DNA of 19,590 bases, from contig JBOGIQ010000082.1 in assembly GCA_050742535.1 (NCBI GenBank), positions 1 to 19,590 of the forward strand, in the 5' to 3' direction. Shown in pieces: positions 14,581-19,590 of the stretch. The first letter of the stretch is position 1; every line of letters begins with the position of its first letter. Made by a program: the position numbers and the translations under genes. The notes below the pieces were generated by a model. That model was given only the letters and a program-made list of their open reading frames with translations, was not told where the DNA came from and made no database searches. This stretch comes from Gp6-AA40 sp050742535. Its GTDB lineage: Bacteria; Acidobacteriota; Vicinamibacteria; Vicinamibacterales; UBA2999.

Positions 14581-14976
14581 ATGAAATTCAAAGTCCTTGG
14601 CATCATGGTTGTTGCGGCATTCATTTCCGCCGCCGCCTACGCGCACCACTCGTTTGCCGGAAGCTACGTCGAGCACCAGGTGATGAAGATCGAAGGCAAG
14701 GTGGTCGAGTTCAACATCCGCAACCCGCATTCGTTCATCCTGGTCGAAGTGCAGGAGAAGGACGGAAAGAAGGTGCGGTGGGGCGGAGAATGGGGCGGCG
14801 TGACGCAGCTGTCGCAGGGCGGCGTGACGCGGTTCACGCTCGAAGTCGGCGACTACCTGATCATCGAGGGCGCGCCGCCGCGCGATTCGCTGGACAAGAA
14901 ACTGCTCGTCCGCAAGGTCTGGCGTCCGGCCACGGACAAGAGACCGGCCTGGGAGTGGGCGGGGAATGTTCGATAA
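14581..14976 (+). CDS. DUF6152 family exported protein (second copy)
   Basis: A 131-residue exported protein with signal peptide MKFKVLGIMVVAAFISAAAYA, after which the mature chain begins HHSFAGSY. Family features match the copy at 5027-5461: the HH start, an IEGKVVEFNIRNPHSFILVEV segment containing the NPH motif, an RWGGEWGG strand, and a VGDYLIIEGAP turn before the last strands. A single small beta domain is predicted; function unknown. A good Shine-Dalgarno (GAGG, seven bases upstream) supports the start, in contrast to the overlapping starts elsewhere in the run. The hairpin repeat at 14549-14566 sits immediately upstream. Its 3' end overlaps the favoured start of the next gene by 11 bases. 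Confidence 0.87.
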   Translation: MKFKVLGIMVVAAFISAAAYAHHSFAGSYVEHQVMKIEGKVVEFNIRNPHSFILVEVQEKDGKKVRWGGEWGGVTQLSQGGVTRFTLEVGDYLIIEGAPPRDSLDKKLLVRKVWRPATDKRPAWEWAGNVR

Positions 14977-15811
14977 GAGAAGACGCGTAATGCAAGATGC
15001 AAAATGCAAAGTGCAAAACGGGCGTGGCCGCCATGCGGTCGTCGCGCTCGGTGCTGCCTGCCTGCTGCTCGGAGCTGCTGAAGGCGGGCAGCGTGGCGCG
15101 GGTCCGCAGGCTCCGGCGGCGCCGGCGAACGCGCGGGCTGGCGCGCCGGTTGATCTCACCGGCTACTGGGTGTCGATCGTCACCGAAGACTGGATCGAGC
15201 GGATGTCGCCCGACTCGCCGCCATCCGGCACGGGCGGGCGGGATGCCGCCGATCGTGGGGCCGCAGCGGGTGGCCGCGGCCGCGGCGCCGCGGTGCCTCC
15301 AGCGGGCGCGGATCCCTGCCGCGTCTACGGCGCCGGCGGCAGCATGCGTGTTCCCGGGCGGCTGAACATCACCTGGGCCGATGACAACACATTGAAGATA
15401 GACATGGACGCCGGTACGCAAACGCGCCTGCTCCGCTTCGGCCAGGTGCCGGCGCCGACGCAGCGCACGCTGCAGGGCCACTCCGTAGCGGCGTGGGACA
15501 CCGGCGCGCGCGCTGGCGGATTCGGCGGGCGTGGCGGCGGCGGCGCAGCGCCAGCAGCGCCGAGGTGGGGACAGCTCAGAGTGGTTACCACCAACACAAC
15601 CGGCGGATACCTGTTGTCGAGCCGCAACACCTACAGCGAGAACGCGGTGATCACGGAGTACCTCATGCCGCACTCGGATTTCGGCGTGGACTACCTGACG
15701 GTGATGACGTCGATCGAAGACGGCGGCAACCCGCGCCTCGTCAGCTCGACGTTCAAGAAGGAGCCGAACGGATCGAAGTTCTCGCCGACGGGGTGTGACG
15801 TCATCCGGTAG
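14966..15811 (+). CDS. Exported protein of unknown function (G-x-W family) with repeat-derived N-terminus
   Basis: A 281-residue exported protein. The first 20 residues (MFDKRRRVMQDAKCKVQNGR) are partly encoded by a heptamer repeat array; a hydrophobic stretch (HAVVALGAACLLLGAAEG) completes an unusually long-n-region signal peptide. The start is therefore uncertain: ATG 14966 overlaps the previous gene, ATG 14990 lies in the array itself. The mature part begins with an Ala/Pro-rich linker, then VDLTGYWVS (G66, W68), EDWIERM, a Gly/Arg-rich insert, PGRLNITWADDNTLKIDMDAG, RTLQGHSVAAWD, a second Gly-rich insert, LRVVTTNTTGGYLL, SENAVITEY and a closing strand set. The order of these blocks matches the 12528 protein. 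Function unknown. Confidence 0.78.
   Translation: MFDKRRRVMQDAKCKVQNGRGRHAVVALGAACLLLGAAEGGQRGAGPQAPAAPANARAGAPVDLTGYWVSIVTEDWIERMSPDSPPSGTGGRDAADRGAAAGGRGRGAAVPPAGADPCRVYGAGGSMRVPGRLNITWADDNTLKIDMDAGTQTRLLRFGQVPAPTQRTLQGHSVAAWDTGARAGGFGGRGGGGAAPAAPRWGQLRVVTTNTTGGYLLSSRNTYSENAVITEYLMPHSDFGVDYLTVMTSIEDGGNPRLVSSTFKKEPNGSKFSPTGCDVIR
14990..15017 (+). repeat. Heptamer tandem repeat (ATGCAAA type, 4 units) at a gene start
   Basis: ATGCAAG (14990), ATGCAAA (14997), ATGCAAA (15004), GTGCAAA (15011), then decay. Four 7-bp units with one variable base at either end. Each unit supplies an ATG or GTG, so the array scatters start codons in all frames across the 5' end of the exported-protein gene. A related heptamer run lies at 16417-16442. 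Confidence 0.9.
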
Positions 15812-16418
15812 CGCTGTTCTGATGGCGATCGCTCTGGCGGTCGCTGATCAGTCCCTGGTCCTTGGTTCTTCGTCCTTCGTCCGTCCCTGGTCCGTAGTCC
15901 GTCCTTGGTCCTCGGTCCGTGGTCCTGCTGTCCAGGGACCAGGGACCACGGACCAAGGACGGACCACGGACCAAGAACGGACCACGGACCAAGCACCAAG
16001 TACCAAGGACCAACCCGCGCCGTGGTACGGGACCTGGGAGCAGGTTCCTCCCGCGACCAGGTGGTTCAATCCGTGGCCCTACCAGAAGGTCACGCTGCGC
16101 ATCGAGCCGTCGGACGATGGCCTGCGCGTCGTTTATGACATGGTGCGGAGGCGCGGCGGCATCACGCACATGGAGTGGAGCGGCCGGTTCGACGGACGCG
16201 ACTATCCGATTCAGGGCGTCGATTATGTCCTGACCAACGCCTACACGCAGATCTCAGATCGCTCGTATCAGATCGTCGTCCGTGTTGACGGCCGCGAAGC
16301 GGCGGTGGCGACTGCTGTCGTGTCCGCGGACGGTTCGCGGATGACCGTCGATACGGTGGAGCGAGATGCGCGCGGGCAGGCTGCAAGAACACAGGCGGTA
16401 TATGTGAGGCGGCATTAA
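15795..16418 (+). CDS. Small exported protein with a long repeat array between signal peptide and mature domain
   Basis: An open frame of 207 residues starting GTG 15795 (overlapping the previous stop) or ATG 15822. It opens with a signal-peptide-like SAVLMAIALAVADQ, then about 50 residues encoded by an imperfect inverted repeat (RPWSVVRPWSS, then TTDQGRTTDQERTTDQ), and only then a plausible folded domain: PWYGTWEQVPPATRWFNPWP (G79, W81), KVTLRIEPSDDGLRVVYDM, HMEWSGRFDGRDYPIQG, SYQIVVRVDGREAA and VDTVERDARG. That domain resembles small exported acidobacterial proteins with an initial G-T-W motif. The frame is intact across the array, but whether the insert is translated is doubtful because its RNA would form a very stable hairpin. 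Last gene of the plus-strand run; function unknown. Confidence 0.65.
   Translation: MTSSGSAVLMAIALAVADQSLVLGSSSFVRPWSVVRPWSSVRGPAVQGPGTTDQGRTTDQERTTDQAPSTKDQPAPWYGTWEQVPPATRWFNPWPYQKVTLRIEPSDDGLRVVYDMVRRRGGITHMEWSGRFDGRDYPIQGVDYVLTNAYTQISDRSYQIVVRVDGREAAVATAVVSADGSRMTVDTVERDARGQAARTQAVYVRRH
15851..16014. repeat. Imperfect inverted repeat built of ggaccac/ggaccaa heptamers
   Basis: The left arm (15851-15924) is made of GTCC-rich units such as gtccctg, gtccttg and gtccgtg; the right arm (15931-16014) holds their complements (ggaccag, ggaccac, ggaccaa). The innermost GGTCCGTGGTCC (15914-15925) is exactly complementary to GGACCACGGACC (15943-15954). The arms are about 75-84 bases with a short central gap, so a long cruciform or RNA hairpin is possible. 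It lies within the frame of the small exported protein. Confidence 0.9.
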
Positions 16419-16442
16419 TTCAGAATTCAGCATTCTGCATTT
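16417..16442. repeat. Heptamer repeat (ATGCAGA/ATGCTGA/ATTCTGA on minus strand) between convergent genes
   Basis: Read on the minus strand this is ATGCAGA, ATGCTGA, ATTCTGA, ATT: three related 7-bp units plus a remnant, of the same style as the ATGCAAA array at 14990. GAATTC and the CAGAATTCAG/CATTCTG pieces make it partly self-complementary. It fills the 30-base gap between the convergent stops at 16418 and 16449. Confidence 0.75.
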
Positions 16443-16448
16443 GCCGAG

Positions 16449-17687
16449 TCACGGATCGTGTGGCCGCACCCAGCGGAAGCCGCTGTTGAGCAGCGGGAAG
16501 GCGGACGGATCGACGCGCCGCAGGTTGGCCTGAATCCTGTGGCCGTCCATCTCTCCATCGAGGCTCAGCCCGCCATCTGACGTCCGATCGAAGGTGAATC
16601 GCGACGCCCACGCGCGGCTCGCGCCTTTCGTCAGGGCAAGGGTTCCGGTTCCTTCGTCTATCGACACGCCGTAACGCGCGAAGGAGTCGTCGGTGCGCTG
16701 AAACACGACGAGGTCGGGCGAATCGAAAATCACGCGGCGCCAGCGCCGGTCGTAGTCGTTCGACTCCGCCGGCCGCGCCTGACCGTCCACTGTCAGTCGC
16801 CCGACGTCCCAGATGCCGTACAGCACCGACTTGGGCCGGCCGCCACCGCCGGCCTGCCAGAAGCTCCAGTTGATCCATGCCTGGGTCGCCAGCAGATACA
16901 CGCCGAGGGCGAGAGGCAGAAGTCGTCCGATCGTAGTGTCCGCCTTCAGGCGGACCTCCAGCGTTGTATCCGTCTTCAGCCGGATTGCCGGCACCAGGAG
17001 AATCACCGCCAGCCCGATCAGCTGTGCCGTTACGAGCTTCACGCCAATGTCGAACGTCAGATTCAGCAGCAGCACCTGCAGCAGCGACACGAGTGCGAGC
17101 AGCGCGCCGAGCGGCACCGTCCACGGCAAGAGCAGCAGCACACCGGCAAGCACCTCGACGCAGCCGGTGGCGATCTGGTACACCGGCGCCGAACCGATCG
17201 TCGTCCACAGCAGCGCGCTGCGGGTCATCTCGCCGGCGGGGGTGACGAGCGCGGTGAGCGGCGGTTCCGGAAACTGCGTCGGAATGACTTTGGTCATTCC
17301 GTACTCGATCATCGACGCGGCAAGCAGGACGCGAACCGCCATGCGAAGCCCCGCCTTCGCTCGTTCCGAGCTTCGGCGAGGCAGGCTCGGCGTTACGTTG
17401 CGCCGGCGATCGAGCAGCGACCAGCACGCCGTAATCACGACCGACGCGACGATCAGCCAGCTCCACTGGATCCAGAAGAACACCGTCTCGCCGCCGCTGA
17501 CGTCGTCCAGCGGCACATCCACGCCGAAGAACGTCCGTGCGACCCAATGCGTGACGTCGCGCATCGGCCACAACCGCCCGAGGCCGCGATAGGTGAACCA
17601 CGGATTTGTAATCAGGCTGCCGGAGATCTGTGTGGCGAGGCAGAACAGCGCGAGGTAAACGACGCCGAAACGAAACGTGACCGGCAC
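16449..17687 (-). CDS. DoxX-like integral membrane protein with a C-terminal soluble domain
   Basis: A 412-residue membrane protein. Hydrophobic segments lie near residues 7-22, 71-92, 115-130, 170-192, 193-211, 218-234 and 255-272; the central four-helix part (115-234) resembles the DoxX/DoxD family, with MIEYGMTKVIPTQFP early and a TGCVEVLAGVLLLLP helix. Residues after 280 form a soluble beta-rich tail (KSVLYGIWDVGRLTVDG, SRFTFDRTSDGGLSLDGEMDG). The role is unknown; DoxX relatives have been tied to thiosulfate or quinone metabolism and redox stress. Two loops look repeat-derived: RRSSERAKAG (104-113) and IRLKTDTTLEVRLKADTT (235-252). The GTG start follows a promoter-like sequence directly. 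A longer overlapping frame in another register is a shadow because it lacks membrane segments. Confidence 0.8.
   Translation of the reverse strand: MPVTFRFGVVYLALFCLATQISGSLITNPWFTYRGLGRLWPMRDVTHWVARTFFGVDVPLDDVSGGETVFFWIQWSWLIVASVVITACWSLLDRRRNVTPSLPRRSSERAKAGLRMAVRVLLAASMIEYGMTKVIPTQFPEPPLTALVTPAGEMTRSALLWTTIGSAPVYQIATGCVEVLAGVLLLLPWTVPLGALLALVSLLQVLLLNLTFDIGVKLVTAQLIGLAVILLVPAIRLKTDTTLEVRLKADTTIGRLLPLALGVYLLATQAWINWSFWQAGGGGRPKSVLYGIWDVGRLTVDGQARPAESNDYDRRWRRVIFDSPDLVVFQRTDDSFARYGVSIDEGTGTLALTKGASRAWASRFTFDRTSDGGLSLDGEMDGHRIQANLRRVDPSAFPLLNSGFRWVRPHDP
16938..16985. repeat. GTCCGCC-TTCA-GGCGGAC hairpin repeat, in-frame double copy inside a membrane protein gene
   Basis: The perfect hairpin 16938-16955 (same stem, loop and TAGT flank as at 14549-14566) is followed by a degenerate copy, ATCCGTC-TTCA-GCCGGAT, at about 16968-16985 with one stem mismatch. 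Read on the minus strand the pair encodes LKTDTT and VRLKADTT in a cytoplasmic or periplasmic loop between two membrane helices, without breaking the frame. Confidence 0.85.
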
Positions 17688-17693
17688 GGGCCG

Positions 17694-17721
17694 ATGATAA
17701 CGGTGCCGCCTCAGGTCTCAA
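17694..17721 (-). promoter_or_regulatory. Predicted promoter of the DoxX-like gene, probably leaderless
   Basis: On the minus strand TTGAGA (17716-17721), a 16-base spacer and TATCAT (17694-17699) form a good sigma70-type match. The -10 ends six bases before the GTG at 17687 and there is no Shine-Dalgarno, so transcription would start on or beside the start codon. It sits in the 120-bp gap to the divergent AhpD-like operon, for which I see no clear promoter. Confidence 0.45.
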
Positions 17722-17807
17722 CGCGGAAGGCGCGCGCGGACGAGAGTGCCTAGTGGTTTTGCGCTATTGAGCTTTGCCCGCGCGGCTGCAACGATGCCGA
17801 CCGCGCC

Positions 17808-18347
17808 ATGCCACATATTGCCTTGCCAGAAGGAGTTCCAGGAATTCGGAGCGCCCTTCAATACCGCCCGGAGACGGCCGCGCCGCTCCTCCAGCTCGCG
17901 GAAGTACTGCTGCGCGGACCGAACACGCTGACCAGCGCGGAGCGGGAGATGATCGCGGCATTCGTGTCGTTGCGGAATGAATGCCGCTTCTGTCACGCGA
18001 GCCATCGTGCCGCCGCAGCGCACCATCTCGAAGGCGACTACACGATTGTCGACGCTGTAGGCGACGACTACGAATCGGCGCCGGTCAGCGCCAAGCTCAA
18101 GGCGCTGCTGGCCGTGGCCGCGAAAGTGCAGCTGGGCGGAACGTGCGTGACGCCCGCCGATATTCAGCGGGCACGCGCCGAAGGGGCGACCGACGTTGAG
18201 ATCCACGACACGGTCCTTATCGCCGCCGCCTTCTGCATGTACAACCGCTACGTCGACGGCCTGGCCACGTTTACACCGGTAGACGATGCGGCCTACGACG
18301 CTATGGGACGCCGGATGGCGCACCAGGGATACGTGAACCGGTCATGA
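17808..18347 (+). CDS. AhpD/carboxymuconolactone decarboxylase-like protein (first of three)
   Basis: A 179-residue all-helical protein of the AhpD-like fold. The CxxC-x3-H redox motif is present as C59-R-F-C62-H-A-S-H66, preceded by the family's LTSAEREMIAAFVSLRNE helix. The C-terminal half repeats the helix pattern (SAKLKALLAVAAKVQLGG, TDVEIHDTVLIAAAFCMYNRYVDGL). Such proteins act as thiol peroxidases or peroxidase-associated reductases in AhpD; many related ones have no tested activity. Two active cysteines favour a peroxide or disulfide role over decarboxylation. The stop overlaps the next gene's start (ATGA), and the third gene of the run is a close paralogue, so this looks like a redox operon. 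No Shine-Dalgarno is evident before the ATG. Confidence 0.88.
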   Translation: MPHIALPEGVPGIRSALQYRPETAAPLLQLAEVLLRGPNTLTSAEREMIAAFVSLRNECRFCHASHRAAAAHHLEGDYTIVDAVGDDYESAPVSAKLKALLAVAAKVQLGGTCVTPADIQRARAEGATDVEIHDTVLIAAAFCMYNRYVDGLATFTPVDDAAYDAMGRRMAHQGYVNRS

Positions 18348-18940
18348 CCTCCCTGTATCTCCCGGAGATCGAGGCCAATCCGCGGGCGGGAGCGTACCGC
18401 ACGCTCATCGAACGCGCGAAAGCGAACGGCACCGAGTATTCGAAGATCTGGGACCTCTTCGCGTTTCAGCATGACATCACCATCCACATGGGCCGCTTCA
18501 CCCACGGGGTGCTCCGACAGCCGGCCAGCATCAGTCCGGGAATCCGCGAGCTCATTGCCGCCTATACGTCACGGCTGAACGAGTGCGGCTTCTGCACCGA
18601 AGCACACGCGGCGGCGGCCGGAGAGCTGCTGGGCGATCGGGACCTCGTGGCCCGGGTGCTGCGCGATCCCGAGCAGGCGCCGCTCGACGAGAGAACACGG
18701 GTGCTGCTGCGGTTCGTCAGAGTGATCACCACGAACCTGCCCGCCGTCTCCGGCGCCGACGTGCAGACGGTGCGCGCCGCGGGATGGGACGACGAGGCGA
18801 TCTACGTCGCCATTACGACCTGCGCGCTCTTCAACTTCTATAACCGGTGGATCACGGCGACCGGCGTCCCGCGGATGTCCGACGAGGCACACCGCGAGCA
18901 GGGACGCGCGCTCGCCGCGCGCGGCTACATCCGGGATTAA
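18344..18940 (+). CDS. AhpD/carboxymuconolactone decarboxylase-like protein (second of three, diverged)
   Basis: A 198-residue protein of the same superfamily but clearly diverged from its neighbours. It opens MTSLYLPEIEANPRAGAYRT and has the CxxC-x3-H motif at C81-G-F-C84-T-E-A-H88 after ISPGIRELIAAYTSRLNE. The second half (DERTRVLLRFVRVITTNLPAVSGADV, WDDEAIYVAITTCALFNFYNRWI) keeps the helix pattern of peroxidase-related AhpD-like proteins. The longer N-terminal arm (about 60 residues before the core) distinguishes it from the two flanking paralogues. Given the overlap with the gene before it and the paralogue after it, the proteins may assemble as hetero-oligomers; AhpD itself is a trimer. 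That assembly is inference. Confidence 0.88.
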   Translation: MTSLYLPEIEANPRAGAYRTLIERAKANGTEYSKIWDLFAFQHDITIHMGRFTHGVLRQPASISPGIRELIAAYTSRLNECGFCTEAHAAAAGELLGDRDLVARVLRDPEQAPLDERTRVLLRFVRVITTNLPAVSGADVQTVRAAGWDDEAIYVAITTCALFNFYNRWITATGVPRMSDEAHREQGRALAARGYIRD

Positions 18941-18963
18941 CGGGGCGCTGAGGGAAAGAATCG

Positions 18964-19516
18964 ATGGCTCACATTGCGCTGCCGCCGGGGTTGCCGGGCA
19001 TCCGCGGCCCGATGGCGTTTCGACCCGAGACGGCGAAACCGCTGAACGACCTCGTCGACGTGCTGTTGCGCGGCCCGCACCCGCTGTCTCCCGGAGAACG
19101 GGAGTTGATCGCCACCTTCACGTCGGCGCTGAACGGCTGCCGCTACTGTCAGACGATCCACGGCGCCATCGCCGCACATCACCTGCAGGACGAAGACGTG
19201 GTGGAGCGCGTGAAACACGACGTCGAGCAACGCGGGCGTGTCGGACAAACTCAAGGCGCTCCTCGTCATTGCCGCCAAAACCGCCCGCGGCGGCGCTCAC
19301 GTCGGCGCGGCAGACGTGCAACTGGCGCGCGCCCATGGCGCTTCCGACCTCGAGATTCACGACACGGTCCTGATCGCCGCCGCGTTCTGCATGTTCAACC
19401 GCTACGTCGACGGCCTTGCCACCTTTGCTCCGGACGATCCGGACTTCTACCGGCAGCGCGCGGCGCTCGTCGCCGAGCACGGCTACGCCGCCGCAACCGC
19501 CGGAGTGACACGATGA
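18964..19516 (+). pseudogene. Third AhpD-like gene, interrupted by an apparent one-base insertion
   Basis: From ATG 18964 (Shine-Dalgarno GAGGG nine bases upstream) the frame reads MAHIALPPGLPGIRGPMAFR, with C59-R-Y-C62-Q-T-I-H66, and is good as far as VKHDVEQ (about 19230). It then becomes arginine-rich nonsense. The family sequence resumes in the next frame as AGVSDKLKALLVIAAKTARGG and continues to the stop at 19514-19516 with IHDTVLIAAAFCMFNRYVDGL. Removing the single C at 19231 joins the two exactly, and DVEQ-AGVSDK then aligns gap-free with DYESAPVSAK of the first paralogue. The joined product would be 183 residues. It could be a recent pseudogene or a sequencing/assembly error; the downstream half shows no other damage. 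The stop overlaps the next gene's ATG (ATGA). Confidence 0.8.
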
Positions 19517-19590
19517 AGAACCGATGCGCCGCCTGGTGCGCTGTGCTGATCTGGATGGCGACAGCCACCGTACTCGTTGCGCAGGATCCG
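19513..19590 (+). CDS. Start of an exported protein (signal peptide only, runs off the window)
   Basis: The ATG overlaps the stop of the preceding AhpD-like gene (ATGA). The 26 residues in view, MKNRCAAWCAVLIWMATATV then LVAQDP, form a basic n-region, a hydrophobic core and a V-x-A-like cleavage site, which is a typical Sec signal peptide. The mature protein lies outside the window, so no family can be assigned. Its position suggests co-translation with the AhpD-like genes. Confidence 0.6.
   Translation, partial: MKNRCAAWCAVLIWMATATVLVAQDP

Noticed and set aside
15851..16014. CRISPR array
   Set aside because: The units are 7 bp, degenerate and in inverted orientation, with no spacers and no cas genes.
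16420..17721. A 433-residue minus-strand frame overlapping the DoxX-like gene
   Set aside because: It has no membrane segments and is Arg-rich, while the other register encodes coherent helices.

Overview
The window is high-GC DNA packed with short-spaced or overlapping genes (many ATGA or GTGA junctions). It most likely comes from an Acidobacteriota genome, perhaps a Vicinamibacteria-type soil organism. The grounds are a BlaR1-like M56 peptidase fused to a DUF3738 (TIGR03435, 'soil-associated') domain, DUF6152 and DUF1684 exported proteins, several related exported proteins of a type I associate with Acidobacteria, and many small palindromic or tandem repeats. The phylum call is inference; there is no rRNA or other marker gene here.

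Layout. On the minus strand, positions 1-4103 carry the end of an ABC exporter (permease fragment plus ATPase) and, upstream of it, a two-subunit molybdenum hydroxylase (a Tat-exported large subunit and a 2x[2Fe-2S] small subunit). A plus-strand operon at 4138-8649 encodes a DUF1684 lipoprotein, a DUF6152 exported protein and a 1063-residue protein joining a seven-bladed FG-GAP-type beta-propeller to a family-3 amidohydrolase. Positions 8655-9292 hold a minus-strand VapBC-type toxin-antitoxin pair. Positions 9371-11566 hold a BlaI-type repressor with two upstream copies of a TGACGAAA-TTTCGTCA operator, overlapping the M56-DUF3738 sensor gene.

Positions 11661-16418 form an exported-protein island. 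One minus-strand gene diverges from a run of five plus-strand genes. These include a metallo-beta-lactamase-fold protein that has lost most of its metal ligands, a second DUF6152 protein, and members of one large exported family that carry a G-x-W motif just after the signal peptide. Next comes a minus-strand DoxX-like membrane protein (16449-17687), diverging from a run of AhpD/carboxymuconolactone-decarboxylase-like genes at 17808-19516. The third of these is broken by an apparent one-base insertion. The window ends inside the signal peptide of another exported protein.

The most unusual layer is the repeats. Two copies of a 56-61 bp element can fold as a three-way junction with compensated base changes. 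GTCCGCC-TTCA-GGCGGAC hairpins occur in a 5' leader and, in frame, inside a membrane protein. A roughly 160-bp imperfect inverted repeat of ggaccac-type units sits inside a coding sequence just after its signal peptide. Heptamer (ATGCAAA-type) and 9-mer (AATCGTTCG) tandem repeats supply protein N-termini. Several genes also have a -35/-10 pair ending only 6-8 bases before the start codon and no Shine-Dalgarno, which suggests leaderless mRNAs.
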